Positions 53,188 to 63,312 are shown, counted from the stretch's first letter. The stretch: DNA of 64,000 nucleotides from Nitrospirota bacterium (GCA_029261155.1 JAJDBW010000010.1:48686-112685); one strand, 5' to 3'. Numbers and translations: made by a program. Notes: generated by a model not told the origin, from the sequence alone.

Positions 53188-55365
53188 CTAGGATTCGTCC
53201 CCCCAAATACGGCGGGCTTGTAAGACGCCATCGATGCTTTCTATCTTTTTTATGACTTTTTCGAGATGTTTAATATTGGAAATTTCGACGGATAGGTTGA
53301 GATTTCCTTTTTGATCGTCGGTTGTTTTGACCTCGGCGTGGCTGATGTTCGCACCCGTTTCCGCGATTGCCGCGGAGACGGAGGCCAGGAGGCCTGGCCG
53401 GTCAAGCGTGAGCACTGAAATTTCGATGGCATGCGTCCGGTTGGGGACATTGTCCCATTCGACAGCCACTAAGCGCTCTTTGTCGTAGTCGAGTTCGTCG
53501 ATGTTCGGGCAATGAACGGTGTGGATGGAAAGACCGCGGCCTCGGGTAATATAACCGATAATCTCCTCTCCCGGTACGGGGTGACAACATTTCGAGAGAT
53601 GAATCAGCAACTCGTCGAGCCCCGTGACTTTTACTTCGCTTTTTCCAAAGCCGGCCTTCTTAATAAATTTGTCCTTCAGCCCTTCTTTCATTTCCGGTTT
53701 GGGCAGGAGCGAGGAGACGACCTGTTTGGCGGACAGTTTCCCATAGCCGACGGCGATGAGGAGTTCTTCCATCGTATGGATGCCCTGTTCTTTAAGGTTT
53801 GCAAGAATGGCTTCGGACTTTAAGGCTTCCCTGGGGCTTAATTTTTCCTTGCGCAATTCGCGTTCTAAAATTTTCCGGCCAATCTCCAGGCTTTGCTTCC
53901 TCTCTTCGATCCCGATCATCTGTTTGATTTTAGCTTTCGCTTTCGCCGTTGTGACGATTTTAAGCCAATCTTTACTTGGTTTTTGAGCGGGCGAGGTGAG
54001 AATTTCAACCGTGTCTCCGTTTCTGAGTTGATGCCGGAGCGAGGTGATCATGCCGTTAACTTTGGCCCCCACGCAATGCGTGCCGATTTCGGTGTGGATT
54101 GCAAAGGCAAAGTCGATGGGCGTGGCGCCTTTTGCGAGCTCGGTAAGATCGCCTTTCGGGCTAAACACAAAAACCACATCGGTAAAAAGATCGGTTTTAA
54201 CCGAGCTCATAAATTGCCGTGAATCGGGCAGCTCACGTTGCCATTCCATTAACTGCCGCAACCAAGCAAAAACTTTTTCATCCTTTTCGTTAATCTGACC
54301 GCTGTCTTTATACACCCAGTGCGAAGCGATACCGTCTTCCGCGATTTGGTGCATCTCTTCTGTGCGGATTTGGAACTCCACGTGCCTTCCTTTCGGGCCG
54401 ATCACGGTGGTGTGCAAGGATTGATACCGGTTTGATTTCGGCAGGGCGATGTAATCTTTAAAACGCCCCGGCAGTGGGCACCAGAGCGAATGGATCAAGC
54501 CGAGTAAGGCATAGCAATGCATCTTGGTGTCGGTGATAATGCGGATACCCATGAGATCGAAAACTTCCTCAAAAGGAATGCCCTGGCGTTCCATTTTTTG
54601 GTAAACGCCAAAAAGATGTTTTGAGCGACCGCTGACCGTAAACTGAATGTCGTTTTTCGACAGGGCTTTTTCCACAGTGGAAACCACCGATTGAATGTAG
54701 CGCTTCCTTTCTCCGCTGACCGCTTTTATTTTTTTGACGAGGGAAGTGTAGATGTCGGGTTTCAGTGCGCGGAAACAGAGGTCTTCGAGTTCCGATTTGA
54801 TCCATCCGATGCCCAAGCGATTGGCGAGCGGTGCGTAGATTTCAAGCGTTTCCATCGCGATCCACTGCTGTCTTTCTTCCTTCAGCGCGTCGAGTGTGCG
54901 CATATTGTGAAGCCGGTCAGCGAGTTTGATTAATAAGACGCGGATATCGGCCGACATCGAAATGATCATTTTTCTAAAGTTTTCGGCCTGTTTTTCCTGA
55001 TTGTTCTTAAAAACGATCTTTCCGATTTTGGTAACGCCTTCGACCAAAGTGGCGACGCCTTCGCCAAATTCACGTTGGATGTCCTTCGGGGTATAGCTGG
55101 TGTCTTCGACGACGTCGTGGAGCAGGGCGGCCGATATGGAAGGGAGGTCGAGTTTAAGCTCGGTTAAGATGCCGGCCACGGCCAAAGGATGATGGAGATA
55201 ATCCTCGCCGGATTGCCGACGCTGTCCTTTGTGGGCGGTTTGGGCAAATGCATAGGCCTTGTTAAGGATGGAAACATCCGCTTGGTGCGTGTAGGCACGG
55301 ATGCGTTTCACCAAGGTCTTCATGGAGATCTTCTTGGCTGACCCATTTTGAAAGTGTTCGATCAT
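53188..55365 (-). CDS. rel: Bifunctional (p)ppGpp synthetase/hydrolase (Rel/SpoT)
   Basis: 725 residues with the full long-RSH layout. The HD hydrolase domain is intact (DYLHHPLAVAGILTEL, AALLHDVVEDT). The synthetase domain has GRSKHLFGVYQKM, DLMGIRIITD and RFKDYIALPKSNRYQSLHT. TGS (VFVFSPKGDLTELAKGATPIDFAFAIHT), a zinc-finger-like region and a C-terminal ACT domain follow. It should both make and degrade the stringent-response alarmone. An internal Met (MKTLVKRIRAY) at 55323 is an alternative start. Confidence 0.95.
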   Translation of the reverse strand: MIEHFQNGSAKKISMKTLVKRIRAYTHQADVSILNKAYAFAQTAHKGQRRQSGEDYLHHPLAVAGILTELKLDLPSISAALLHDVVEDTSYTPKDIQREFGEGVATLVEGVTKIGKIVFKNNQEKQAENFRKMIISMSADIRVLLIKLADRLHNMRTLDALKEERQQWIAMETLEIYAPLANRLGIGWIKSELEDLCFRALKPDIYTSLVKKIKAVSGERKRYIQSVVSTVEKALSKNDIQFTVSGRSKHLFGVYQKMERQGIPFEEVFDLMGIRIITDTKMHCYALLGLIHSLWCPLPGRFKDYIALPKSNRYQSLHTTVIGPKGRHVEFQIRTEEMHQIAEDGIASHWVYKDSGQINEKDEKVFAWLRQLMEWQRELPDSRQFMSSVKTDLFTDVVFVFSPKGDLTELAKGATPIDFAFAIHTEIGTHCVGAKVNGMITSLRHQLRNGDTVEILTSPAQKPSKDWLKIVTTAKAKAKIKQMIGIEERKQSLEIGRKILERELRKEKLSPREALKSEAILANLKEQGIHTMEELLIAVGYGKLSAKQVVSSLLPKPEMKEGLKDKFIKKAGFGKSEVKVTGLDELLIHLSKCCHPVPGEEIIGYITRGRGLSIHTVHCPNIDELDYDKERLVAVEWDNVPNRTHAIEISVLTLDRPGLLASVSAAIAETGANISHAEVKTTDDQKGNLNLSVEISNIKHLEKVIKKIESIDGVLQARRIWGDES

Positions 55366-55653
55366 GTATCGCGTCCTAAGTTTTTCTTAGAAAATAAAGG
55401 TGAGCAGACCTTCTTTTCCAATCGTAAGACCCCTCCAAGTGAATGTCAAGCAAATCAATTTCCCTCGAACAAGGGCATAGAAATTCCGGTTCATTCCAGC
55501 CGAATCGCTTGAGGAAACCCACCTCATGTCCACCGAGACAAACAATACCATTGGACCCTTGCTTTGGTGAAGCGCCGTCTTCAAGGAAATCGGCTTTTCT
55601 GAACAGAGCTCCCTCTGCTTACCCTGGAGACGTCCTCGAGTTATTCTGTGTTT
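55366..55653. other. Gene-free region between mutY and rel
   Basis: 288 bases. Open frames on both strands (55387-55584 minus, 55443-55664 plus) have random-looking composition and no ribosome sites. I see no RNA or clear terminator. Confidence 0.5.
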
Positions 55654-56730
55654 TCATGGTGTAAGTTTCGACACTATTTTTTGATGACTGGTGGAAAAAG
55701 GCAAGTCTGCAAGCCCGCTTCGGCGAACCCACCTGTAAGGCGCCGCTGATTTTTCTTTTTTTATCGTTCGACTTTTATAGATGTAGAGCGTCATGTGAAA
55801 ATGGGTAAAGGCATGCTTAAGGCTCATCCAGTGTTTCGATGGCCCGCTGTGGCCATTGAGCTCTTTTTTGAAAAACGTGGTGCATGTTTTTTCGCTGGGA
55901 AGCTGTGCCGATGCCGGGCCGATTCTTTGTTCGGGAAATTCCCAAAGACCGGCCAGGAGGCCTTTTAAGGGTCTTCGACGTACAAGAACTTGATCGCGAT
56001 ACAAGAGAACACCTGCAATAACATCGTAATGAGGGACTTTCTTGCGCGGCGTTTTCAACGGGAGAAGGGCTTGGAGGCCTTTTTGATACGCGCCGCATCC
56101 GGCTTTAAGCGGACAGATGGGGCAATCCGGTGCCTTGGGTTTGCAGAGGGTCGCGCCCAAGTCCATGATCGCTTGCAGAAAAAAGCCGGGATCTTTTCGA
56201 GGAAGGAGTGCCTCCGATATCGCCCACAGTTGGTTCTCGATTTTTTTCTCGCGCGGATTGCTTTGAATCGCAAAGAAACGGCATAAAACGCGGCGGACAT
56301 TTCCATCGAGGATGGGATGCCGCTGTCCGAAGGCAATGGTTAAAATCGCACCCGCAGTTGAACGACCGACCCCCGGCAAGGCCATGATCTCTTCGAAGGT
56401 GGAAGGCATTTCGCCACCGTGTTGCCTGACAATGGCCTGGGCTGCGCGATGGAGGTGGCGCGCGCGGGCATAATAGCCAAGTCCTTGCCAGAGCTTAAGC
56501 ACTTTTTCTAAAGGCGTGTCAGCAAGTGTTTGAATCGTGGGAAAAGTGGAGAGGAAACGATGGTAGTAAGGAAGAACGGTTGCGACTTGGGTCTGCTGGA
56601 GCATGATTTCAGACACCCAAACCGCATAGGGCGATGCGGCATTTCGCCAAGGGAGATCGCGCCCGGCGCTGCGGTACCAGCGAATGAGGGGGCGCGTGAA
56701 GTGGGACTGAATTTTTGGATCAATCTTCAT
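55654..56730 (-). CDS. mutY: A/G-specific adenine glycosylase MutY
   Basis: 358 residues. N-terminal HhH-GPD domain with [21 protein letters not shown], catalytic Asp region LDGNVRRVL and helix-hairpin [12 protein letters not shown]. Four Cys for [4Fe-4S] appear as [17 protein letters not shown]. The C-terminal NUDIX-like domain recognises 8-oxoG. It removes A mispaired with 8-oxoG. The start overlaps cysE by 11 bases. Confidence 0.95.
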   Translation of the reverse strand: MKIDPKIQSHFTRPLIRWYRSAGRDLPWRNAASPYAVWVSEIMLQQTQVATVLPYYHRFLSTFPTIQTLADTPLEKVLKLWQGLGYYARARHLHRAAQAIVRQHGGEMPSTFEEIMALPGVGRSTAGAILTIAFGQRHPILDGNVRRVLCRFFAIQSNPREKKIENQLWAISEALLPRKDPGFFLQAIMDLGATLCKPKAPDCPICPLKAGCGAYQKGLQALLPLKTPRKKVPHYDVIAGVLLYRDQVLVRRRPLKGLLAGLWEFPEQRIGPASAQLPSEKTCTTFFKKELNGHSGPSKHWMSLKHAFTHFHMTLYIYKSRTIKKEKSAAPYRWVRRSGLADLPFSTSHQKIVSKLTP

Positions 56731-57394
56731 CCCCGGATTCGACCTCGTGTTCTGTTTTTTTTCCGTGAAGGTCTTCGCCGTGAAGTTCCCGTCGCAGCTC
56801 CAAAATTTTGTGTTCTAGCATTTTAAATCTTGCGGCGATGGGGTCGGGGAGGTTGGTATGGTCGAGTACGCCTTCTTCTTCTTTGCGATGAATCACACGG
56901 CCCGGAATGCCCACCACGGTGTTGTGTGCAGGGATGGATTTGAGCACCACGGAGTTTGCGCCGATACGCACGCTGTCGCCCACGACGACGGCCCCTAATA
57001 TTTTTGCGCCGGCGCCAACGATAACATCGTTTCCGAGCGTGGGATGCCGCTTGCCGAGCTCTTTTCCTGTGCCGCCCAGCGTGACGCCTTGATAGAGGGT
57101 AACGTTGTTTCCAATCTCCGTCGTTTCCCCAATAACCACACCCATGCCGTGATCGATAAAAAACCCTTGGCCAATGACTGCAGCGGGGTGGATTTCGATG
57201 CCGGTTAAAAAACGGGCCAGATGTGAGATGAGGCGAGGCAAGATGGGGATATGCACGCGCCAGAAAAAATGCGCGAGGCGATGTAGGAGAACGGCATGCA
57301 GCCCGGCGTAGGTCAGGAGGATTTCGATGAGGCTCCTGGCCGCCGGATCTCGTTCCTTGACCGCTTGAATATCTTTCTTAATCGTCCGGAGCAT
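56720..57394 (-). CDS. cysE: Serine O-acetyltransferase CysE
   Basis: 224 residues. Left-handed beta-helix hexapeptide repeats ([45 protein letters not shown]) with the active-site HGMG. It makes O-acetylserine for cysteine synthesis. The tail (about 180-224) is charged and helical, longer than needed for the fold. The gene overlaps ispF (17 bases) and mutY (11 bases). Confidence 0.95.
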   Translation of the reverse strand: MLRTIKKDIQAVKERDPAARSLIEILLTYAGLHAVLLHRLAHFFWRVHIPILPRLISHLARFLTGIEIHPAAVIGQGFFIDHGMGVVIGETTEIGNNVTLYQGVTLGGTGKELGKRHPTLGNDVIVGAGAKILGAVVVGDSVRIGANSVVLKSIPAHNTVVGIPGRVIHRKEEEGVLDHTNLPDPIAARFKMLEHKILELRRELHGEDLHGKKTEHEVESGDED

Positions 57395-57869
57395 TCTGCG
57401 ACACGATTAGGCAAACCGCTTGCGCGGCAATGCCTTCTCCTCTTCCGATAAATCCGATTCCATCATTTGTCGTGCCTTTGACATTCACGTTCTCCGTGGC
57501 GATTTTTAGATGGGTGCCGATCTTTTCGATCATTTCGCCGATATAGGGCGCGATCTTCGGCGCCTCCGCGATGACGACGCAATCGCAGTTTATAATTTTA
57601 TACCCTTTTTGTGCCAGGATCAAAACCACTTCGTCAAGGAGTTTAAGGCTGGAGATGCCTTGCCACTTTGCATCGTCTGAAGGAAAATGCCGTCCGAGGT
57701 CGCCGGCAGCCGCCGCGCCAAGCAGGGCGTCGCAGAGGGCATGGAGCAGCACATCGCCGTCGGAATAGCCTTGCAAACCTTTTTCGTGCGGGATGTCGAC
57801 GCCGCCCAGGATGCAGGGCCGCCCTTCGACAAGGGGGTGAACATCATATCCCAGGCCGATACGTGTCAT
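57378..57869 (-). CDS. ispF: 2-C-methyl-D-erythritol 2,4-cyclodiphosphate synthase
   Basis: 163 residues. [48 protein letters not shown] holds the metal ligands (DVH, H), and the C-terminus has [23 protein letters not shown]. It acts in the MEP isoprenoid pathway, right after IspD and IspE. The start overlaps the ispD stop (ATGA). Confidence 0.96.
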   Translation of the reverse strand: MTRIGLGYDVHPLVEGRPCILGGVDIPHEKGLQGYSDGDVLLHALCDALLGAAAAGDLGRHFPSDDAKWQGISSLKLLDEVVLILAQKGYKIINCDCVVIAEAPKIAPYIGEMIEKIGTHLKIATENVNVKGTTNDGIGFIGRGEGIAAQAVCLIVSQNAPDD

Positions 57870-58630
57870 GTTTTTGTTTGTCCCCCTGTTTTTCTGGTTT
57901 CGACGTTTGCGCTTACACCCCGATTTGCGATTTCCGTTTCTTTTCGGCGTTGGAGAAAAAGCTCGGCCAAGCTAAAATCGCTGGCGCTTGTAATCTTGAT
58001 GTTCTCCGCCTCGCCCTCGATGCAATGGATCGCTTGGCCCAGCCTTTCGACCAGCATGGCCTCATCGGTGGCGAAGATGCCTTCTGTGGCACCTTCGCGA
58101 TAGGCAGCGGCAAGAATGGAAAGACGAAAGCCCTGAGGTGTTTGCATGGCCCAGACCCGGTCCCGCGGAAGTGATCTTTGGATAATGCCTTTCTCCGAGA
58201 CTTCTTTTAAGGAGTCGGTCACAGGCAAGGCGGCGACAACGGCGCCGTAATGCTTGACACCTGCCACGATTTTCGAAATGAGTTGAGGTCTGATTAGGGG
58301 GCGCACGCCATCATGAACCAACACGATATCCTCGGCCTCGCCCTTTTGTTCCAAATAAGCGATGGCCGCGACCACCGAATCCTGGCGGTGTCTGCCGCCG
58401 GGTAGGATGGACACGACTTTGCTGAGGACGTGTTGCTTGATGGTTTCTTGTGTTTCGGAAAGATCTTCCTCTGGGACGACGCAGATAATTTGATCGATGT
58501 CGGTCGCGGCCTGAAAAACGCCGAGGGTATGGATAAAGACAGGCTTGCCCAAAAGCGGTAGAAATTGTTTTTTTGTTTCACCGCCAAACCGTAAGCCGCG
58601 TCCTGCGGCCGCAACCAAGGCAAAGGTCAC
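57866..58630 (-). CDS. ispD: 2-C-methyl-D-erythritol 4-phosphate cytidylyltransferase
   Basis: 254 residues. Nucleotide-binding start FALVAAAGRGLRFGGETKKQFLPLLGKP, LVHDGVRPLIRPQLI and GVKHYGAVVAALPVTDSLKEV are diagnostic. It makes CDP-methylerythritol in the MEP pathway. It overlaps ispF and the PIN/TRAM gene by four bases each. A roughly 25-residue tail after the domain looks non-conserved. Confidence 0.95.
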   Translation of the reverse strand: MTFALVAAAGRGLRFGGETKKQFLPLLGKPVFIHTLGVFQAATDIDQIICVVPEEDLSETQETIKQHVLSKVVSILPGGRHRQDSVVAAIAYLEQKGEAEDIVLVHDGVRPLIRPQLISKIVAGVKHYGAVVAALPVTDSLKEVSEKGIIQRSLPRDRVWAMQTPQGFRLSILAAAYREGATEGIFATDEAMLVERLGQAIHCIEGEAENIKITSASDFSLAELFLQRRKETEIANRGVSANVETRKTGGQTKT

Positions 58631-59655
58631 GGACGACTTCCCATGACAGGAAGGGCTTCCGTGTTTTCTTCTTCGTTCATTCGACTAAAGATCATCCGTC
58701 CCGCCGGGGTTTGAAGTACGCTGGTTACGGTGATTTGCGCATTCTTCCCAATGGCTTTTCTGGCCTCGTCGATGACGATCATCGTCCCGTCATCCAAGTA
58801 GGCGATTCCTTGCCCCACTTCTTTTCCTTCTTTAAGAACGAAGACTTCCATGACCTCACCCGGCAACACCACAGGTTTCATGGCATTGCACAGTTGGTTG
58901 ATGTTCAAAACACGCACGCCTTGGAGTTCGGCCACTTTATTTAGGTTGATGTCATTGGTCATTACCTTGGCGGAAAGCTGTTTGCCGAGCGCCACAATTT
59001 TCGAGTCGACCTCTCGAATAGATGGGAAGTCGTTGTCGATGATACGGACTTCAAGGTCGGGCATTTGCTGAAGCTTATGCAGGACATCCAGGCCTCGCCG
59101 GCCACGGGCGCGCTTCATGGAGTCGGACGAATCGGCGATGTGTTGAAGCTCCTGGAGGATAAACTGTGGGGCGATAAAGGCGCCCTCTAAAAATCCGGTT
59201 TCACACAAATCGGCGATGCGTCCGTCGATGATGACGCTTGTATCCAAAATTTTCAAGCTGCCCTTTGCATCTCCTTCTCGCCTCAGGTTCGAAAAAATAC
59301 CGGGGTTTTCCTCGGCCTTCAAGCCGAGAATAATGCCCATGTAAGAAAAAAGGAGGAAACTCACGCCCTTCCAGGCCAAGGCTGCCGCCGGATTTAGGTT
59401 TAATATCGGCTCGGTTGCCACATAGAGAAGACCGCCGGTCAGGATGCCTGCTAAGAATCCACCTCCGCCCCAACATATTTTTTTAACCTGCTTCTTTTTT
59501 AGGGACAACGCGAGGCCGACGAAAAGTGCGCCGAGGAGCAGGCCCAAGCCCAAACCCAAAAAGGCGAGCCCTGAATCTAAGCGAGAGGCGACGGAATATC
59601 CGACATAAGCACTAATGGCAATAAAGCATATATGAATCATATAAAATGTTTTCAT
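58627..59655 (-). CDS. PIN/TRAM-domain membrane protein
   Basis: 342 residues. Four N-terminal membrane helices (about 5-25, 32-53, 63-83, 92-112) precede a PIN nuclease domain (LKILDTSVIIDGRIADLCETGFLEG, acidic ligands incl. DSKIVALGKQ and TNDINLNKVAE) and a C-terminal TRAM domain (about 275-330). It is the YacL-type protein commonly found next to ispD. GGAGG precedes the ATG. It heads the operon PIN/TRAM-ispD-ispF-cysE-mutY. Likely an RNA- or DNA-acting nuclease at the membrane. Confidence 0.9.
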   Translation of the reverse strand: MKTFYMIHICFIAISAYVGYSVASRLDSGLAFLGLGLGLLLGALFVGLALSLKKKQVKKICWGGGGFLAGILTGGLLYVATEPILNLNPAAALAWKGVSFLLFSYMGIILGLKAEENPGIFSNLRREGDAKGSLKILDTSVIIDGRIADLCETGFLEGAFIAPQFILQELQHIADSSDSMKRARGRRGLDVLHKLQQMPDLEVRIIDNDFPSIREVDSKIVALGKQLSAKVMTNDINLNKVAELQGVRVLNINQLCNAMKPVVLPGEVMEVFVLKEGKEVGQGIAYLDDGTMIVIDEARKAIGKNAQITVTSVLQTPAGRMIFSRMNEEENTEALPVMGSRP

Positions 59656-59772
59656 TGCTTTGCCTCCATTCTCTTAGGTTGGTATGAATAAATAAAACGC
59701 GATATTCATTAATGACATGATGACAGGCTGAAAGCTTTCGCATCCAAGTAGAGGTGCTTGGCTATTTCTGCC

Positions 59773-61260
59773 TTAGGGATTTACAGTTAAAAACAAGGTT
59801 CTGTTTTGCCGGCCAATTAAGAGCAAAATGGGATCGTTCTTCGGTGCCTTTGAAAGGATGGCCTCGTAGCTTGAAAGGTCCGCTACTAATTCTCGGTTGA
59901 CTTCGATAATCAAATCTCCCTTTAGGATGCCGGCATCCTCTGCCGGGCTTCCCGTTTCGACGGTGACGACGACAAGCCCTTTTGAAGCCTCATCCAAGTC
60001 GAATTGACGGATAAGGTCCTCCGTTAGAACCATGACTTCAATCCCGCTTAAGCGGGTGCTGCCGCGTTTCGGTTTGGCACCCTTATCATCTCCGCCCCCC
60101 CGCCGTGAAAACATGTCGTTGGGCTGGGCTTCGATCAGGACGTCCAAGTTGATCGGATTTTTTTCTCGAATGACGCGGACCGTGAGTTTTCTTCCAACCG
60201 GTGCATCGGCGACAATATTTCGGAGCTGGTTGGTCTCTTCGATCACCGTTTCTCCAAATTGAACGATGACATCGCCCCGTCGCAATCCGGCTTTTTCTGC
60301 AGGGCTGCCTTGCATCACTTCGCTGACGAGTGCGCCCTGCGCCTTCTCCAAGCCAAAACCTTTGGCCAGAGAATCTGTCACATTTTGAATGGCGACGCCC
60401 AGCCAGCCGCGGACCACTTCTCCATTTTTGATTAGGCTCTCGACCACGGAGCGCGCCATGTCGCTGGGCACGGCGAAGCCGATGCCCATATAGCCGCCGC
60501 TCCGCGTAAAAATGGCGGTGTTGATGCCGATGAGCTCGCCCTGAATATTCACCATGGCGCCGCCGGAATTGCCTGGATTGATGGCCGCATCGGTTTGAAT
60601 AAAATTTTCATAGTCGGTCAGGCCCACATTTTCGCGCCCGATGGCCGAGATGATGCCCATGGTGACCGACTGGGTAAAACCGAAAGGGCTTCCGACCGCC
60701 AAGACGTATTCGCCCACTTCCAGTGTCGAGGAATTGCCCCAAGGGACTGTCGGAAGATCCTTGGCGTCGATCCGGATGACCGCCAAATCGCTCTTGGGGT
60801 CGGTGCCGACGACCTGCCCTTCGAATTCGCGTTTGTCGGAGAGCACGACGATGATCTCGTCGGCTTTTTCGATGACGTGATAATTGGTGACGATGATGCC
60901 CTCCGACTCGATGATGACACCCGAGCCGAGGCTTTCGGATTTTCGTTTACCTTTTTGATCGGGCGATTTGAAAAAATCGTCGCCAAAAAAACGCTTAAAA
61001 AGCGGATCTGTGAAGGGGAGGCCTGGAATGCCTTCCCCTTGTTTCGAAACACGCGTGGCTGCGATATTCACAACAGCAGGGGTGACGGCCTTGGCAACGG
61101 AGACAAAGATTTGTTGCGTGTCCGTGACCCCGCTCGGTTTTAGCTCACTCCGGTTGTCGACGGCCTCACCTGAAGGCAGAGAATGAAACTCAGCAACGAG
61201 TGCAACCCCGATGATAATGCCGACGAATAATAAAAATGCGGAAAAGACAAGTCGTCTCAT
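59773..61260 (-). CDS. degP: HtrA/DegP-family periplasmic serine protease
   Basis: 495 residues. An N-terminal signal/anchor (LVFSAFLLFVGIIIGVALVAEF) precedes a trypsin-like domain with His128 (TNYHV), Asp158 (KSDLAVI) and Ser232 (NPGNSGGA), then two PDZ domains (about 280-365 and 400-490). It degrades or refolds damaged envelope proteins. It has its own strong promoter and a short leader ORF overlapping its start codon. Confidence 0.95.
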   Translation of the reverse strand: MRRLVFSAFLLFVGIIIGVALVAEFHSLPSGEAVDNRSELKPSGVTDTQQIFVSVAKAVTPAVVNIAATRVSKQGEGIPGLPFTDPLFKRFFGDDFFKSPDQKGKRKSESLGSGVIIESEGIIVTNYHVIEKADEIIVVLSDKREFEGQVVGTDPKSDLAVIRIDAKDLPTVPWGNSSTLEVGEYVLAVGSPFGFTQSVTMGIISAIGRENVGLTDYENFIQTDAAINPGNSGGAMVNIQGELIGINTAIFTRSGGYMGIGFAVPSDMARSVVESLIKNGEVVRGWLGVAIQNVTDSLAKGFGLEKAQGALVSEVMQGSPAEKAGLRRGDVIVQFGETVIEETNQLRNIVADAPVGRKLTVRVIREKNPINLDVLIEAQPNDMFSRRGGGDDKGAKPKRGSTRLSGIEVMVLTEDLIRQFDLDEASKGLVVVTVETGSPAEDAGILKGDLIIEVNRELVADLSSYEAILSKAPKNDPILLLIGRQNRTLFLTVNP

Positions 61261-61283
61261 TCCGCTCCCTTCATGCTCTGCAT
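61257..61283 (-). CDS. Eight-codon leader ORF overlapping the degP start
   Basis: ATG 61283 begins M-Q-S-M-K-G-A-E and stops in TGA overlapping the degP ATG (ATGA). A textbook ribosome site (AAAGGGGAG, 61290-61298) lies six bases upstream. The degP ribosome site (AAGGGAG) is inside this ORF. Translation of the leader could therefore control degP initiation. It is predicted from sequence only. Confidence 0.4.
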   Translation of the reverse strand: MQSMKGAE

Positions 61284-61316
61284 GAAAAACTCCCCTTTAA
61301 AAAAATGATGCGAAAG

Positions 61317-61346
61317 ATTATACTCCGAAGATATTTCTTTTGTAAA
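61317..61346 (-). promoter_or_regulatory. Promoter of degP
   Basis: On the minus strand TTTACA (61346-61341) and a perfect TATAAT (61322-61317) with an 18-base spacer. It lies in the 106-base divergent gap with bioA. No sigma-E-type motif is evident. Confidence 0.6.
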
Positions 61347-61366
61347 GTAAAACGCCTGAAAAACAA

Positions 61367-62764
61367 ATGACAAAGAAGGAAAAACGAAACCCGATTAATG
61401 CGAAAAGAAACCGCTCTCCCATCTGGCATCCTTTTACGCAGATGCGGGAGTGGGAAAACGAAACGCAAACCATCATCGTCGAAGGCAAAGGAACCACGCT
61501 GATTGATTCGGAGGGGAAGCACTACCTCGATGGCACCTCATCGATCTGGGTGAACATCCATGGCCATCGCCACCCCGCCCTCAATGCCGCCCTGAAGCGT
61601 CAATTGAACAAGATTGCACATTCCACCCTCTTGGGCCTTTCCAATTTGCCCGCAATTGAGTTGGCGGAAAAATTGATTACGATTGCCCCGAGTGGCGCCT
61701 CCGATCCCCAAAAAGAACTGACCAAGGTGTTCTATTCCGACGATGGTTCCACGGCGGTGGAAATCGCCCTGAAGATCGCTTTCGGTTTCTGGCAAAACAA
61801 GGGCGCGGAGCAAAAGCAAAAACACAAGTTCATTTCTTTTCACAATGCCTATCACGGCGATACCATCGGCTCGGTGAGCTTGGGGGGCATCGATCTCTTT
61901 CACGAGGCCTATCGCCCCTTGCTTTTCGAGACGATAAAAGTCCCTGCGCCCACCTGTTACCGCTGTCCCTTGTCGCTCGACTATCCCGCCTGCGAGATGG
62001 CTTGTGTCGATGAGGTCGAAAAGGCGATGAAACGGCATCATCGTACCATTGCCGGCCTCGTGATCGAACCCTTAATTCAGGCCGCTGCGGGCATGTTGAC
62101 AGCGCCGCCGGGCTATTTAAAAAAAATCAGGGTGCTTTGCGATCGTTACGATATTCTGATGATTGCCGATGAAGTGGCTACCGGCTTCGGACGCACCGGC
62201 AAAATGTTCGCCTGCGAACATGAAGAGGTGGTCCCCGACATCATGGCCATTTCCAAGGGCATTACCGGCGGTTATCTGCCCTTGGCGGCTACCCTTACCA
62301 CGCAGGAAATTTACGATGCCTACTTGGGGGACTACGAAGAGTTCAAGGCCTTTTTCCACGGCCACAGTTATACGGGCAATCCGCTGGGATGCGCGGCAGC
62401 ACTTGCCAACCTGGCAATATTTAAAAGAGAACAAACCCTGAAAAAGATGCAGCCAAAAATCGCCTATGTGAAGCGGGCGCTTATGCCCTGGAAACGTTGG
62501 GCGCATGTGGGAGACATCCGACAGGTAGGCCTGATGGTCGGCGTTGAAGTGGTGGCCGACAAAAAACAGAAGACACCCTACCCCTTGACCTTGCGCGTCG
62601 GTCACCAAGTGTGTAAAGCAGCGAAGGCTCAAGGCCTCCTCTTGCGCCCGCTCGGCAATGTGATTGTACTGATGCCCCCGCTGTCGGTTTCTATGCGCGA
62701 TTTAGAGAAAATGCTTACGATCGTAGGCCAGGCAATTAAAAAGGTGACGTCCAGTATCCGATAG
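61367..62764 (+). CDS. bioA: Adenosylmethionine-8-amino-7-oxononanoate aminotransferase
   Basis: 465 residues, class-III aminotransferase. IWHPFTQMREW at the N-terminus, DGTSSIWVNIHGHRHP, Gly-rich YSDDGSTAVEIALK, and the PLP Lys in AISKGITGGYLPLAATL are BioA features. It converts KAPA to DAPA in biotin synthesis. No other bio genes are adjacent. A Cys-containing loop (CYRCPLSLDYPACEMAC) looks family-typical. No ribosome site precedes the ATG. Confidence 0.92.
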   Translation: MTKKEKRNPINAKRNRSPIWHPFTQMREWENETQTIIVEGKGTTLIDSEGKHYLDGTSSIWVNIHGHRHPALNAALKRQLNKIAHSTLLGLSNLPAIELAEKLITIAPSGASDPQKELTKVFYSDDGSTAVEIALKIAFGFWQNKGAEQKQKHKFISFHNAYHGDTIGSVSLGGIDLFHEAYRPLLFETIKVPAPTCYRCPLSLDYPACEMACVDEVEKAMKRHHRTIAGLVIEPLIQAAAGMLTAPPGYLKKIRVLCDRYDILMIADEVATGFGRTGKMFACEHEEVVPDIMAISKGITGGYLPLAATLTTQEIYDAYLGDYEEFKAFFHGHSYTGNPLGCAAALANLAIFKREQTLKKMQPKIAYVKRALMPWKRWAHVGDIRQVGLMVGVEVVADKKQKTPYPLTLRVGHQVCKAAKAQGLLLRPLGNVIVLMPPLSVSMRDLEKMLTIVGQAIKKVTSSIR

Positions 62765-62872
62765 CTCAGTTTTTCTAGACGAGGACGCGTTGTTAGATTA
62801 GACTTAAGCTTATTTTCTTCATGAAGGAAATAAAGGTGTTCATATTTAATATCAACCCATAAAAGAGGCTTT

Positions 62873-63073
62873 ATGAAAAACGATAAACTACTGATCGAGA
62901 AGGTCGCTGGCGGTTACATTATTTCGGAAGCGAACCCGGACCCCAAAAACTCATCCGACCTTTGGGAGAACAAGGCCGTATTTTCTGATTTTTCCGCTGC
63001 CGTGGAAGAACTACGTAAGCGTCTCCGCGTCTCCGACATCATCGTTTCCGAAGAGGGCAAGTTTAGTATTTGA
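62873..63073 (+). CDS. Small hypothetical protein
   Basis: 66 residues (MKNDKLLIEKVAGGYIISEANPDPK...). The strand-rich, charged sequence ends in a helix (AAVEELRKRLRVSD) and a short strand, which looks like a folded small domain. GAGG lies upstream of the ATG. I do not recognise it. It may be a phage- or toxin-related accessory, given the brnTA pair downstream. Confidence 0.5.
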   Translation: MKNDKLLIEKVAGGYIISEANPDPKNSSDLWENKAVFSDFSAAVEELRKRLRVSDIIVSEEGKFSI

Positions 63074-63141
63074 TCGAGGTCTCTGGATTTCGTGAAAGTT
63101 ATTGGTGAAATCGAGTTTAGTCTTATCTGTTCCTTTATAAA

Positions 63142-63157
63142 TTCCTCAAACGAGGAA
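63142..63157 (+). terminator. Small hairpin downstream of the 66-residue gene
   Basis: Perfect stem TTCCTC (63142-63147) and GAGGAA (63152-63157) with loop AAAC, followed by CCTTTCTTCCC. The T-tract is broken, so termination strength is uncertain. Confidence 0.35.
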
Positions 63158-63283
63158 CCTTTCTTCCCGTATCAGTGATTTTTTAAAACCGTCCAATTGT
63201 ACACGCTTTCAAACGCCATTCATTATTTTGACTGAAAAGGGTATAGGAGGCCTTCGACCTTTCGATTTGCATTCATGGCTTGA

Positions 63284-63312
63284 TTGACATGTACGAATAA
63301 TGTAAATATATT
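63284..63312 (+). promoter_or_regulatory. brnTA promoter
   Basis: TTGACA (63284-63289), a 17-base spacer and TATATT (63307-63312). The brnT ATG begins at 63319, six bases after the -10, so the transcript should start at or within a base of the start codon (leaderless). BrnA is known to repress its own operon in Brucella; AT-rich repeats around the -10 would suit an operator. Confidence 0.6.

Noticed and set aside
52943..53206. 87-residue minus-strand frame between glgP and rel
   Set aside because: Trp/Arg/Pro-rich random composition, overlap with the 5' end of glgP and no ribosome site.
55387..55664. Opposing short frames between mutY and rel
   Set aside because: Low-complexity, no start signals and no resemblance to known proteins.
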